A stretch of DNA of 64,000 nucleotides, taken from contig CM022303.1 of assembly GCA_011799875.1 (NCBI GenBank), positions 547,663,368-547,727,367 on the forward strand, written 5' to 3'. Shown here in pieces: positions 21,501 to 33,409 of the stretch. A program made the translations under genes and the position numbers. The notes below the pieces were generated by a model. The model had not been told where the DNA came from and ran no database searches. It saw nothing but the letters and a program-made list of their open reading frames with translations. This DNA comes from Thinopyrum elongatum. Taxonomy: Eukaryota; Streptophyta; Magnoliopsida; Poales; Poaceae. Numbering within the stretch: the stretch's first letter is position 1; every line of letters starts with the position of its first letter.

Positions 21501-22597
21501 TCAGACGTCCAGTTCAGCATTGTGGCACGGTCGGATCGTACCGGCCTTCCGAGGCGGTGCTGGTATCCACCCTGCACACAACGACCCGGAGGGCGAGGGG
21601 CGATGGCCCAAGACCCCCTTGCGCTTAGGAGGTAGACCGGCGGGGACCTCTCTGCTGAGCTGTAGGTAGGGTTGCGATGTGTCGTTTGGCCGAGGCCGGG
21701 CATGACCCAGGAAAGTGTGTCCGGTCGGAGTTAATTGAGCGTGGTGGGTAAGTTGGTGCACCCCTGCAGGGAAGAACACATCTATCGATAGCCGGTCCTA
21801 CGGTAAAGGACACTCGGAGTTGTATCCCGATCGGTACAGTTAGAATTGAGATGTTACCTGGATATGTGACTCCGGGATCGCTTTCTCGCAGGGAGTCGAG
21901 GAAGGATCTCTGGGCGAGACTGTTGCTTGCTACTACCTCTACTACTTTATACTATGCTGCTCTGTACTCTTCTATATGCTGCAAGACGCTCGAAGATGCT
22001 TGAAGATGCTGAAGATGCTAGTCTTCGATAGGACTAGGCCTTCTCTCTATTCTGGCATTTCTGCAGCCCAGTCCACATATACAGCCTCCTTTTTGATAAT
22101 GTTGCATATGTAGTGTAGATCCTTGCTTGCTGAGTACTTCGCAGTACTCACGGTTGCTTTGCTTTCCTTTTCTCCCCATATCAGTTGGTCGAGTCCAGAT
22201 GACGGAGCCCCTGAGACCGCTACCCTCGCCGACGACTACTTCCACTACCCCGAGGGTGGCTTCTACTACGAGCTTGCCGGCGGCCAGGAGTAGAATTGGA
22301 GGGTCCTAGGCAGGAGGCCTACGCCTTTCGATCGTAGTGTTTCATTTTGGTTCCGCCTTTCTAAAGGCCTTTCTGTTTTCTTTTATATCTGTACTCAGAT
22401 ATCTGACGCTTCCGCTGATGCTTGTTTGTCATCAAGCTTATTTATTCGAGCCCTCGAGGCCCTGGCTTGTAATATATGCTTGTATGACTTTATTTATATT
22501 TTTAGAGTTGTGTTGTGATATCTTCAAGTGAGTCCTTAGGCTTGATCGTGTGCATTTGCGTGTATGATTAGTGCACGATTAAGCCGGGGGCGTCACA
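18531..22597 (+). repeat. Element E, 3' LTR
   Basis: It starts TGTAACACC and ends GGGGGCGTCACA. It is nearly identical to 9489-13555 (fixed offset 9042) except for the tract 22167-22302. Here the conserved tail frame is open: DDGAPE, then YPEGGFYYE, ending GGQE and a stop. The GAGGGTGAT motif array is at 20975-21165. Downstream the sequence returns to element F. Confidence 0.93.
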
Positions 22598-23784
22598 GGG
22601 GGGGCCTGGGTGAGCACAACTGACCAGGGCGCGCCCCCCCTCCAGGCGCGCCCAGGTGGGTTGTGCCCACCTGGTGGCCCCGCAGACCTTGATTCCCACG
22701 CTATAAAATCCTATTTTTGGAGAAAAAAAGCAGGGAGAAAGTTTCATCGCGTTTCACGATAAGGAGCCGCTGCCTCCTCCTGTTCTTCATCGGGAGGCCA
22801 GATCTGGAGCCCGTTTGGGGCTCCAGAGAGGGGGATCTTCGGTCTTCGTCATCACCAACCCTTCTCCATCACCAATTCCATGATGCTCCCCACCGGGAGT
22901 AATTCGTTCATAGGCTCGCTGGTCGGTGAGGAGTTGGATGAGATTCATCATGTAATCGAGTTAGTTTTGTTAGGGCTTGATCCCTAATATCCACTATGTT
23001 CTGAGATTGATGTTGTTATAACTTTGCCATGCTTAATGCTTGTCACTTTGGGCCCGAGTGCCATGATTTCAGATCTGAACTGTTTATGTTTTCACCATTA
23101 TATCTATGTTCTAGATCTGATCTTGCAAGTCATATTCACCTATTACGTGTTATGATCCGTAAACCCGGGGTGACAATAATCAGGATACTTTCCGGTGATG
23201 ACCGTAGTTTGAGGAGTTCATGTATTCACTATGTGTTAATGCTTTGTTCCGGTTCTCTATTAGAAGGAGGCCTTAATATCCCTTAGTTTCCTTATGGACC
23301 CCGCTGCCACGGGAGGGTAGGACAAAAGATGTCATGCAAGTTCTTTCCATAAGCACGTATGACTATTTACGGAATACATGCCTACATTATATTTATGAAC
23401 TGGAGCTATTTTTGTATCGCCCTAGGTTATGACTGTTATATGATGAATATCATCCAACGAATTCACCGATCCAATGCCTACGAATTTTCCATAAATTGTT
23501 CTTGCAAAGTTACTACTGCTGCTGCTGCTGTTACACTTGCTACAAAATTATTGCTATTACTGTTACCGTTACTGCTACTATTATCGCTGCTATCAAAATT
23601 ATCATACTACTGCGCTACTGATCACTTTGCTGCAGATATTTAATCTCCGGGTGTGGTTGAATTGACAACTCAGCTGCTAATACTTACAAATATTCTTTGG
23701 CTCCCCTTGTGTCAAATCTATAAATTTAGGTTGAATACTCTACCCTCAAAAACTATTGTGATCCCCTATACTTGTGGGTTATCA

Positions 23785-24032
23785 GACTACCATCTCAACG
23801 GTCACTCCAACACCCTCAAAGGTGTGCAACTCGTGGGTGGAGTTGTTCTGCCGATCATAGATGTCAACCTTAGCATGGTACATCTCCTGGTTGAACTCGT
23901 GGCAGATCTTGTACACAGTGTACTAAGGATACCAGCAGTATCCCAGCAGGGTCAACAGGTCGACCATAATGGCCGGGAACCCAGGCGTGTCGACCGCCAT
24001 GGTCTGGCGCACGATATGGATGCGGGACGCAT
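23785..24032 (-). pseudogene. Element B, extra ORF upstream of gag (N-terminal part)
   Basis: On the minus strand the candidate ATG at 24032 follows TTCTTTGTTTCAG, a strong splice-acceptor-like sequence; element C has the same arrangement. A small indel after the ATG breaks the frame. Then the conserved frame reads PGFP, LLTLLGY, YDRQNN and GVGVTVEM, aligning with residues 23-88 of the C copy. One in-frame TAG is visible. The frame is then split by element F and resumes at 9256. The fold pattern, a helix, three strands, GVGVT and a helix, resembles a dsRNA-binding domain, but that is inference. Confidence 0.72.
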
Positions 24033-24364
24033 CTGAAACAAAGAATTTCAAGGATGTCAAATGATAGTGTGGGTTTTATTCAAAATACACTTCAAAGGAA
24101 TAATTGCAGAAAATCCAGCTCTTCGGGTGAATGTGATCGCGAGATCCTAATGTTAGAGTTAGCAAATTCATTTAAACCGAGTAGAAGAGAGATCAGAGTC
24201 CCAGAGTATAGACGAGGAATAAAAGATCCTAATACCACCCAATGGCGACGTGGGCCCGTAAGCCACACAACCATGTTAGTAAAAGTTTTGGAATGTCTAG
24301 ACTCAACTTCGGCCAAGGAGTTTGGAGGGGGGATTTCTACAGGCAGTCAGCTCTGATACCAACT
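24033..24364 (-). other. Element B leader and primer-binding site
   Basis: On the minus strand TGGTATCAGAGC (24350-24361) lies 3 nt inside the LTR end and matches the 3' end of initiator tRNA-Met for 12 nt before diverging to TGACTGCC. The remaining leader aligns with those of C and E and contains no ORF of its own. Confidence 0.85.
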
Positions 24365-27300
24365 TGTGACGTCCCCGATTCAATTGTACACTAATCATAG
24401 ACGCAAACGTGTACGATCAAGATCAGGGACTCACGGGGAGATATCACAACACAACTCTAAGCACAAATTAAGTCATACAAGCTTCCTATTACAAGCCACG
24501 GGCCTCGAGGGCTCGAATACAAATGCTCGATCATAAACGAGTCAGCGGAAGCAACAATATCTGAGTACAGACATAAGTTAAACAAGTTGCCATAAGATGG
24601 CTAGCGCAAACAGGGATACAGATCGAAGAGGCGCAGGCCTCCTGCCTGGGATCCTCCTGAACTACTCCTGGTCGTCGACGGCCTACACGTAGTAGTAGGC
24701 ACCCTCGGGGTAGTAGCAGTCATCGCCGACGGTGGCGTCAGGCTCCTGGGCTCCAACATCTTATCGCAGCAACCGGGTATAGGGGAAAAGGGGGAAGCAA
24801 AGCAACCGTGAGTACTCATCCAAAGTACTCGCAAGACTGACATCAGATCTATACTACATATGCATCAGTATCAATGAAAGGGGTAGTATTTGTGGACTGA
24901 ACTACAGAATGCCAGAATAAGAGGGGGAGAAGCTAGTCCTATCGAAGACTACGCTTCTGGCAGCCTCCAACTTGCAGCATATAGAAGAGAGTAGCAAGTA
25001 TAATATCAAGTGACAATGAATAGCATAATCCTACCCGACGATCCTCTCCTCGTCACCCTGTGAGAGAGCGATCTCTGGGTTGTATCTGGCACTTGAAAGG
25101 GTGTGTTTTATTAAGTATCTGGTTTTAGTTGTAAGAGGTCGGAATACAACTCCAAGCGTCCTGTTACCATGGACATGGCTATTCGAATAGATCAACTTCC
25201 CTGCAGGGGTGCACCACATTACCCGACATGCTCGATCACTCTGGCCGGACACACTTTCCTGGGTCATGCCCGGCCTCGGAAGATCAGCACGTCGTAGCCC
25301 TGCCTAGGCCCAACAGAGAGGTCAGCACGCCGGTCTAAATCCTAAGCGTGCAGGGGTCTTGGGCCCATCGCCCTTTGCACTCCTGCATGTTGTGTGGGCG
25401 GCTGGGAGCAGACCTAGCCCCCTTATACAAGTGCATGCGTTCCAGTCAAACCCGGAGCGTGCCGCTCAGTCGCTGACGTCTGAAGAGCTTCGGCTGATAC
25501 TACGACGCCGGTTGCCCATCTCTTGTCCCACGTGACGGTTAGTGCGTATAGGACAACGACCAACTCAGATCAAATATCCAAACTCGTTAAGCGTGTTATT
25601 TGATGTAACCGCGGACCCGGACTAGGGACTAGGCCCACCTCTCTCCTGGGTGGTCTCAACCTGCCATGTCGCTCCGGCACAAAGTAACACTCGGGGGCCG
25701 TTGGGCACCCAGGCCCACCACTACCTGGGTGGAACCACCTGTCCCTTCAACCCCCACATCTGAATAGTAACATAAGTATGTAATAGTATATAGTATATAC
25801 CCGTGATCACCTCCCGAAGTGATCACGGCCCGTTAGTATAGCATGGCAGACGGACAAGTATGTAGGGCCACTGATGACATTCTAGCAACCTATACTTAGA
25901 ATTTAGGATTGCAGGCAAAGGTAACAACAGTAGTAGCAACGACAGGCTATGTAGCAGAATAGGATCATCCGAAAGCAGTAACAGCTACACTACTCTAATG
26001 CAAGCAGTAGAGAGAAGGAGTAGGCGATATCAGGATGATCATGGAGGTTTTGCTTGCCTGGAAGCTCTGCGGAGGAGGGGTCGTCAACACCGTAGTCGAT
26101 CAGGGCAGCAGTGGCATCAGTCTCGAAGTCTACCGGAGAGAAGAGGGGGAAGAAACAATGAATACAATGTAAACAGATGCAAGACGATGCATGACATGAC
26201 AATAAGCGGTGCTAGGTATGCCCTAACGCGGTGGTAGGAGCTACTGGCGAAGGAGGAAAACATCCAGGAAAGTATTCCCGGTGTTTGGCATTTTCGGACA
26301 GATAAAACGGAGGGGGACGGTTGCATGTTTGCTATGCTAGGGACGTGTCGCAGACGAACGGAGAGCGTATTAAAATTTGTCACGTTTTGCTGAGCAACTT
26401 TCATGTACAAAGTATTTTCATCCAAGTTACGGATTATTTTATATTAATTTTCAAAGTTTTAAATCATTTACTGGAATTAACAGATTCATTTAATTCGGAA
26501 AACATTTATTGCGTCAGCATGATGTCAGCGGTCAACTCTGACCGTTGACTGGTCAAACTAACATGTGGGTCCCGTCTCATTGACTGATTGACCTAATTAA
26601 CATATTAATTAGTTAATTAGGTTAACTAAGTTTAATTAAACAGAATTAATGAAGTTAATTAATTCACTATTAATTTATTCTTTTTTAATTCTTTTTTTGT
26701 TCTGGGGCTGGGCCCCACTCGTCATTGGCACAGGGGGCCACTGGAGCGGGCGTGCGGGCTAACGGGCGTGGGGTGCCGGGGCGGAGCCCTGGGAGCGCGC
26801 GGGCGGGCCGGCCGGCCGAAGCAGCGCACGGGAGGGGGGTGGCCGGTGGCCAGGGCGGCCGGGGCTGCCGAGGCGGGGCGCGCTGCAGCCGCCGGCGAGT
26901 GGAGGCGGGGCGGAGCAGAGGAAGCCGGGCGGCCACGACGAAGCGGTGGGGCTGCAGGGGAGTGCAGCCAGAGCGGGGCGCGTGCGAGCGCTTGCGTGCG
27001 TGCGGCGGGGCGAGCTGTGGGTGTGAGCGACGGCCGTTGACGCAGGGGGAAGAGGGAGGCTGGGGCTAGGCCGGAGCGAGGAGGGCGCGGTGGCGCGGCA
27101 GGACGGCAGCGGCACGGGGAGGGGCCGCGCGCGCGGCGACGCTACGGGACGGCGGGCGCGGGACAGGGCGGCCAGGCGGCAGCAGTAGCCGTGGGCAAGG
27201 CAGGGCGCGTGCGCGAGGGAGGTACAGAGGTGGAGGGGGGTTTTGCTCACTCCCGTTGGAGGAGAACACCCGGCGAGGCTCGAGGACGACCTCGGGGAGG

Positions 27301-27999
27301 CAGTCGAGGAGGTCCGGCGGCGAGGTCCTCGTGCGACGGCCGTGGTCGGCGACGGCGTGGTCCACGGGTGGGGTGACGGGGCGGCGGGAGGCGTCCCCGA
27401 TCCAGATCGGGATCGAGGGGTGGGGGCAGACAAGGGGGGAAGAGATCGGGAGAGTGGGGTAGTGGGGGTATGCGCTAGGGTTCGGTGGGGGAATGGGGGT
27501 TATGGGGGTGCGGCTGGGCCGGGGGGTGGCCCTTGTCCCCTTTTTTTGTTTTAGCCTTTTCTTTTATTTCTTTTTTTATTCATTCTTTTCTGTTTTATTT
27601 TAGGTACACATTTTAGTTTAAAATAAATTACATAACTAGTTCCTAAATTAGTCTAAATAAATATACTATTGCCACATTAATTCTTACACCCATATAAAAT
27701 AGTTTATCATTTGTTTATTATTTAACAACATTTAAATAATAGTTTTGGCCCCTGTTTTATCTATTTTTGTGTATTTAATTTTTTTTATAAAAATTTGGTT
27801 TCTCCACCATTATTACTTATGAATTATTTTTCACATTTAGAATATTTTAGTTTTAATGTTTGAAAACTTTTATTGTTTGACTTGATTTTGAATTTGAATT
27901 TCAACGGGATTTGAATCATCGCGAGATTAACAACAGTAATCATGGTGATGTGACATCATTAGCAGAGGTTTACTGTAGCTTAATTATCCGGGCGTTATA
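24365..27999 (-). repeat. Element B, 5' LTR
   Basis: A 3.6-kb LTR in minus orientation. Its 3' terminus is at 24365 (GGGGACGTCACA on the minus strand) and its start at 27999 reads TATAACGCCC, a mutated TGTAACACC-type end. It is clearly more diverged than the other Tekay LTRs, so B is the oldest element of the nest. The tail frame has the usual DDQE end but an internal TAG. A GC-rich tract lies at about 26700-27540. The 3' LTR and its target duplication are outside the window. Confidence 0.85.
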
Positions 28000-28669
28000 G
28001 GGCATGACCATGGTACGCATCCATGTCAGGTTGGAACGATTTTCGAGACCGTATGCAAGTTGCGACACGTCTGACCATTTATCGGCCTTTTTTGGCCGAG
28101 AAAATTCCAAAAAAATCTAAAAAATCAAAAACCAAAACAACTTGACGTGGTGCCTTGAATTGGTCATATAAGGTTATGTAAAAAAATTGGGTCCACTACA
28201 CGGATGTCGAGGAACAACGTGCTCTCAGACGGAGCCTTATTGCCTACTGGGACACCCTCCGTTGAAATGGCCTGTTTTTGGACATTCTTGAAATGACCCC
28301 AACTTTTGCAAGGTGGACATGCCCATGGTAGGCATCCATGCCAGGTTTGACTGTTTTTCGACACCGTATGCAAGTTATGACACATCCAGCCATTTATCAC
28401 ATTTTTTATTGAGAAAACTCCAGAAAATGCAAAATTTGTAGAAAACCAAAATGACTTGGTGTGGTGCCCTGAATTAGTCATTCAAGCGAATGAAAAGAAT
28501 TGGGGTCATTTGACGGATGTGGAGAAACAACATGCTCTCAAACGGAGCCTTCTAGCCTACTCAGACACCCTACGTTGAAGATGATGATTTTTCGACATTT
28601 TTGAAATGAACCCAAACTCTTGCCAGCAGGTGAGCATGCCCATGATAGACATCCATGCCAGGTTTGAAG
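28000..28669. repeat. Tandem repeat, about 315-bp unit, 2.1 copies
   Basis: Unit 1 (28000-28315) and unit 2 (28316-28631) share long matches such as GCATCCATG.CAGGTT, ACCGTATGCAAGTT, CGGAGCCTT and GACACCCT. A third unit begins at 28632 and breaks off at 28669. No ORF is shared. Repeats of this type are familiar from Triticeae intergenic DNA, possibly the interior of a CACTA element, but no terminus is visible. Confidence 0.8.
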
Positions 28670-30120
28670 GAAAAAATATTTAAAGTCATAATTTAAATAG
28701 GTAATTTAAGTTTTAACACAACTAATAAATACATAATTTTAAGTTTTAACACAACTAATAAATACAAAGGGATAAAATCATAATTTAAGTTTTTAAAAAG
28801 CATTTAATATATATTTTCAGTAAAAGAAGTTTAGAATTGTATTTTAAAAAGTTACTTAAAACTGTTATTTCAAATTTTTGATCAGGTCTCAACAAGATGA
28901 AGAAAGTTAAAAAAGGAGAAAGATGAATTAACGAACAAGAGAAGAAAAACAAAAAAAGAAAAAAGAAAAAACCTCTTAGGCCTTGGCCCAACTAGGCGAC
29001 GACATTGCTCCCTTCAGGCGCCTGTTGGGCTGGCTCAAGCGCTCGCAGATTAGAAAAGAGTTCATCGATTTTCAAAAAAATGCTCTCAGATTTCAATTTT
29101 TTCTAAGATTTGCAAAAAAAGTTCACCAAAAAAACTTACAAAAAAGCGGGGTTTTGCTAGTTTTGGGAGCGTTCTAGGAGGTTCCTGAACCACATTTTTT
29201 TCTGTTTCTTTTTCTTTTCTTTTCTTTTCTTTGACTTTTTCTTTTTTTCTGTTTATTTTTTCTATTTTTCATAATTTATTTTTTTTGGAATTTCAAAATT
29301 TTGTCCCGAATTTCGAAATAATTCAAGTTTTTAAAAAATCATTTCTTAAAAAATTGCTCATATGTTAAAAATTTCTAAATTTTACATATTTCTTAAAGAA
29401 TGTTGAAAAAATTCAGAAAATGTTCAGAATTTAAAAGTTTTGTTTAGGTTTCATTTTTTCTTCATACTTATTAATCAATTTATAAAAAATTGAAAAATGC
29501 TCACAATTCAAAAAAATGTTCGTGTTGCCAAAAAACTTCAGAGTTTCTAAATGTGTTCCCGTTATCAAAAATCGTTCATGGATTCAAAGAATGTTCGCTT
29601 TTCTAAATGTTGTTCAATTTTTTTAAGAAATGTCCCTGATTTCAAAATTTGTTCACATATTCAAAAAAAGTTCACAAATTTGAATTTTTTTTATAAAACT
29701 AGTGTGGATTTGAAAAACATTCATGCATTTGAAAAATAGTTCAGTGATTTCAAAAAAGTTTTGAATTTAAGAAAAATGATCAAGGATTTGGAAAAATGTT
29801 GATGGATTTGAAACAATGTTAATGAATTTAAAAGTTCAAGAATTTAAGATAAGTTGATGATTTTTAAAAAAGTTTGCGAATTTAAGAAAGGAAAAAGGAA
29901 ACAAGAAAGAAAGAGAAAGAGAAAAAGAAAACAAACCAAAAAAATGAAGAAAACCGGCCATGGAAGGCACTGCGCTTTATCACAGGAACAAGAAGAAGAT
30001 GTAGTAATAAAGCACAACACCCGAGCTTTCCTGGTTGGTTACTGCGGTTTAAATGAAACACTGAGGTTTGGGGGTTCAAATCCCACTCCCGTCACCATTT
30101 TTTGAAGGTTATAAAAAGAA
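28670..30120. other. AT-rich low-complexity region, no gene
   Basis: This stretch is dominated by degenerate short repeats of the type TTCAAAAAAAGTTCA and GATTTGAAAAA (about 29060-29880), with purine-rich runs at 28900-28980 and 29880-29945. A GGTTCAAATCC B-box-like motif occurs near 30073. I see no credible coding region or transposon terminus. Confidence 0.6.
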
Positions 30121-30956
30121 AAAAATGGGCCAAGCCCAGTACGCAAGGGGGTTGTAATGTATGGCGTATACATTCCCATGGGCGACCCACCATACATACG
30201 AAAGTGGGTACGATTTGCCAAAGATCCATATTGCCTTTTATAAATTTTGTGAGGGGGTTTGTTCAAAAATAGAGGGGTCATGCTGTTGTTTCTTACATCG
30301 AGAATCCTTAGAAAGTACTATTCATGAGTTTCAACGACAATAAGCTTATAGTGATAAATAAAACTATAACATTTTGCAAAATACCTGTCTAGATATTCCG
30401 TACATCGATAGAATCCTTAGAAAGTATTATCAATCATGAGTTTCAATGGCAACAAGTTTATAGCAATAAATTTTTTGAAAGAAAAATAAACCTTTTAAGA
30501 CAAATCTATGCATTTCAAGTTTCTAATCTAAGTGTTTATATCACTATCTGTGGTCAAAGTCTGCAAAATCGGCTTAAAACATAAATGTCACCATTTTATG
30601 ATCCGGAGAGAGTATTCAAGTAGACGGAGCTAGGTATTACTCGGGCTACAATACTAGAAAGCGACAAAAATGCATTGTTATGTAACTATTTCTCCCCACG
30701 GTTCACAAAAAGTGATTTCTTGAATATACCTTCACTCAATATTGTTAACGTAGGTTATCTATAGCGTTTCAAATATTTGGATTGGACACCTGCATATCAT
30801 TCATGTATATAGATTTATCTCAATTTGTTTGTACAAATATAATATTGTTTGTATTATAAATATACATGTATAGAAATTAGTTTTCCTGCATATATCGATG
30901 GATTGTATAGGTAAGTGTAATTTAAGTATATTCGTTGTGTCTATTAAAACCCAGGG

Positions 30957-30993
<37 letters not shown>

Positions 30994-31708
30994 TTGTACT
31001 AGATGTCTCTTAATAAAGTTGAGCCTTGGAATCATGCATACTGTTGCTTTCATGAACTGAACATGAATATCATAGTATAGTAGTCTTTATTATCCATGAT
31101 AGTGAAGAAATAGTGCATGTATTTTTCTTTTTTGTATAGTGATGAAATGTCAAGAAATGATGCACTGATTTTTGTGTCGCCCATGAAGAATATACCACTC
31201 TTTTTGTTTGCTTGTAAAATGTTTGACAATCAATGGATTTTTGGTGGGCCACGATCAAACATGCATAAGGATGAGGACAACCAAATATTTGGCACTAACA
31301 TTCTAGCAACATTGGTTGATATCATACATTCGAGACTCCAAGAAAGGCCTAGTGCTCCCAGCAAGCATCTAAGTTCAATATATTTGATTTCTTCTGAAAT
31401 CATTAACGGGGTATGTCGATACACCCGTACCATTGGCACCTCTTGCTGCGTCCGCGTTCAACATAGCTTTGCCCTTCACAAGTAATCGTTGCTGGCATAT
31501 AAAGAGCAGGAGGTAGAACTAATTCAAGTAGGGCCTTGCCTCTGTATAATCGCCTAAAGAGAGGACAAGACCCAACAGAACGAATGGAACTTTATTTACG
31601 GCCATCCCTGAACTGTGTCTGTTCTGAATGATCGATGATGTCACTGAAGTTAACTCCCGATCCCTCCAGCTCCTAGTGAACCGTATTACCACCCTGAGGG
31701 CTAGATAC

Positions 31709-31739
<31 letters not shown>

Positions 31740-31765
31740 CTATTTTGAATTGGTCAATCCACGTC
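30121..31765. other. Unclassified intergenic DNA with two GT microsatellites
   Basis: It contains an imperfect tandem duplication (about 30297-30475, period about 111 bp, sharing AATCCTTAGAAAGTA and GAGTTTCAA) and (GT)n tracts at 30958-30992 and 31711-31739. An open frame at 31117-31485 (122 codons) has no motif I recognise, and I do not call it a gene. Confidence 0.6.
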
Positions 31766-31930
31766 TCGTCGATGCAGCTTTAGAAAACAAGAAAAAGAGG
31801 ATGAGTTTGGTTCTAGTATCAAGACTCAATAGGCAATAGCTACATCCCTCACGCTTGCACAGTTACATGACCTGTAGACGCCTGCTATTTATAACCGAGG
31901 CAGCTGTCAACAACGTGCAAGTGTACTAAA
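31766..31930 (+). promoter_or_regulatory. Promoter-like segment, copy 1
   Basis: It contains CTATTTATAACC (TATA-like, about 31884-31895) about 20 bases after CATGACCTGTAGACG. A diverged copy lies at 51585-51720 with the TATA-like sequence in the same relative place. No gene follows: the next feature downstream is a MITE. It may be the relic of a duplicated gene's promoter or part of an unrecognised repeat. Confidence 0.4.
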
Positions 31931-32018
31931 CCGTACCGCGCATCGGTCAAATGCATCCACGCATCTATGTCTGGTCCTACGCGTAGATTATCAAGTTAAT
32001 AATTAAATTTATCACTAA

Positions 32019-32821
32019 GGGCGTGTTCGGTACTCCTCCAGCTCCCGACTCCTCGAACTCCAGGTCGGGAGCTGGGCCGAACGGTTCAACTCCAGGAGTT
32101 GGGCCAGAGAAGCTGGAGTTTTTATCAGTGCAAAATTTGAGGAGTTAAGGAGCTGGGAAACACGGACTCCTCTAAATTCACGAAGCGAGAGTTGCCTCAA
32201 ATTACCTTCCTCTGCCACCGCGAAGTCACCTGCGCGTACCGGTTCGAGGCCATCTCCTCGTTCGAGCGAATCACCCTGGAGGGGCTCGTCCACTCGTCTC
32301 TCCCATTCCCCTCCAACCCTAGCCGCCAGAGATGGCCGTCCCACCGCTGACCACCTTGTCCGCCGCGAGTCGCCGTCGTCCGCCGCCATCTCCGACCAGC
32401 TCGTCCGCAGCGACGCGTCATCCCCACCGCCACGCTCACCCTCCTCCACCGCGACCCGGCCGCCGCCGCGCTCCCCCTCGTCCGCCGCCATCCCCGACCG
32501 CCGGAGCAAGCAGGCTGCTTCGCGGAGCTTGTCGTCGACATTCTTCTCTGCCACCCAGACCATGTCGTCCATTTTTCAGAAGGTCAGGGAAGAACTACCG
32601 GATTTGATGGTGATATGGTGATGGGCCGTGGGCTAAAAATACATGGCTGAATGGGCTCAATATGGTTTTTGTTGGCTTTTAGGCCTGCCAGATCGCTGAC
32701 TGCCAGGAGTTGGTGCACCGAACAGATCGCTGGCTCCAGGATTTCACGAGAGAAGCTGGCGCTTGGAGTTGGGCGATGGAGTTGAGGATTTTCCAGCCGT
32801 GGGCAACTACCGAACACGCCC
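32019..32821. mobile_element. Tourist-type (PIF/Harbinger) MITE
   Basis: Perfect 14-bp terminal inverted repeats (GGGCGTGTTCGGTA and its complement) are flanked by TAA on both sides (32016-32018 and 32822-32824), the target duplication of this superfamily. The 803-bp interior has AGCTCC/GGAGCTGG-rich subterminal parts and a GC-rich centre (about 32220-32560) with overlapping open frames on both strands. It has no transposase. The GC-rich centre could be captured gene sequence, but I cannot identify a source. Confidence 0.85.
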
Positions 32822-33409
32822 TAAGGCTTTGCCCTCCACAGTGCAGATTATCAAGTTCAGTGTAAATGTTTTCCGTTTCTGGAGGGAGAAAAAACGTGGA
32901 GTTGCCCTATATAATCAAACATCTTAGAGCATCCCCAGCCGCGTCCCCAACAAGCCCCCCAGGGCGTGTTTTTTTCCGCCGGCGCCGAAATATCCCCCCA
33001 GTCGCGCCCCCCAGGACGTCGATTTCCGCCGGTTCGGCCCATTTTTTGGCCCGGCGATCCCAGGCCGAACCCAGTGCACTGGGGGGGCGCTTGGGGGCTC
33101 CGGCGGAAGGGAAAACGGCGCATGGGCTACCACCGTCAGGCGAAAAACGTTTTATCCACCTCCAGATTCGCCCCCCCCCCCCCGCTCGTGCACTACAGTT
33201 GCCGCCTCCGTGCCGATCCCGGCGCCGCCCACCTGCCCACCGTCGCTAGAAAATCCATTTCCCCGCCGAGAATGAGAGGGTTCGCCGCGACAGCTTCCAC
33301 CCCCGCTCCTGGGCGAGCTTTTTCGGGCGCTCCGGCCATGCAAGCGGGGATACGGGTGGCTGCGCACCTACCACGCCCGCCAGGTGTTCGGCGATTTGTC
33401 TTCTCGGCG

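Larger units (their letters stand above)
9489..22597 (+). mobile_element. Element E: complete Tekay-type Ty3/gypsy retrotransposon
   Basis: A 13.1-kb element with LTRs at 9489-13555 and 18531-22597 (4067 bp each), a degenerate iMet primer-binding site, one gag-pol frame and a polypurine tract. It is inserted in a G-run of element F; GGGGG on both sides is consistent with a 5-bp duplication but is ambiguous. The LTRs differ at only about a dozen sites, apart from one diverged patch and the terminal bases, so this is the youngest Tekay insertion here. It lacks most of the extra ORF present in B and C. Confidence 0.95.
9257..23784 (+). mobile_element. Element F: TG...CA solo-LTR-like Triticeae repeat, split by element E
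   Basis: The repeat starts TGATACGTCTCC at 9257 and ends GTGGGTTATCA at 23784. Without the insert it is about 1.4 kb. The flanks are GACTG (9252-9256) and GACTA (23785-23789), a 5-bp target duplication with one later change. A TATAAAA box lies near 22702. No coding capacity is recognisable; the 3' half has a GCT/ACT trinucleotide-rich stretch (about 23515-23600). I recognise the sequence as an abundant Triticeae repeat but cannot name the family. TG...CA ends and a 5-bp duplication fit a solo LTR. It sits inside the extra ORF of element B. Confidence 0.75.

Noticed and set aside
28000..28669. Terminal part of a CACTA transposon
   Set aside because: No CACTA terminus, inverted repeat or 3-bp duplication was found, so only the tandem repeat is reported.
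30040..30105. tRNA-like B box (GGTTCAAATCC) suggesting a tRNA gene or SINE
   Set aside because: No paired acceptor stem or clear A box, and no target duplication or tail was found. It may be a decayed tRNA-derived piece but cannot be supported.
30958..30992. GT repeats as a CRISPR-like or regulatory array
   Set aside because: They are simple dinucleotide microsatellites without spacers.
31117..31485. 122-codon frame as a host gene
   Set aside because: No recognisable domain, no promoter or intron structure beside it, and AT-rich surroundings; chance or relic is more likely.
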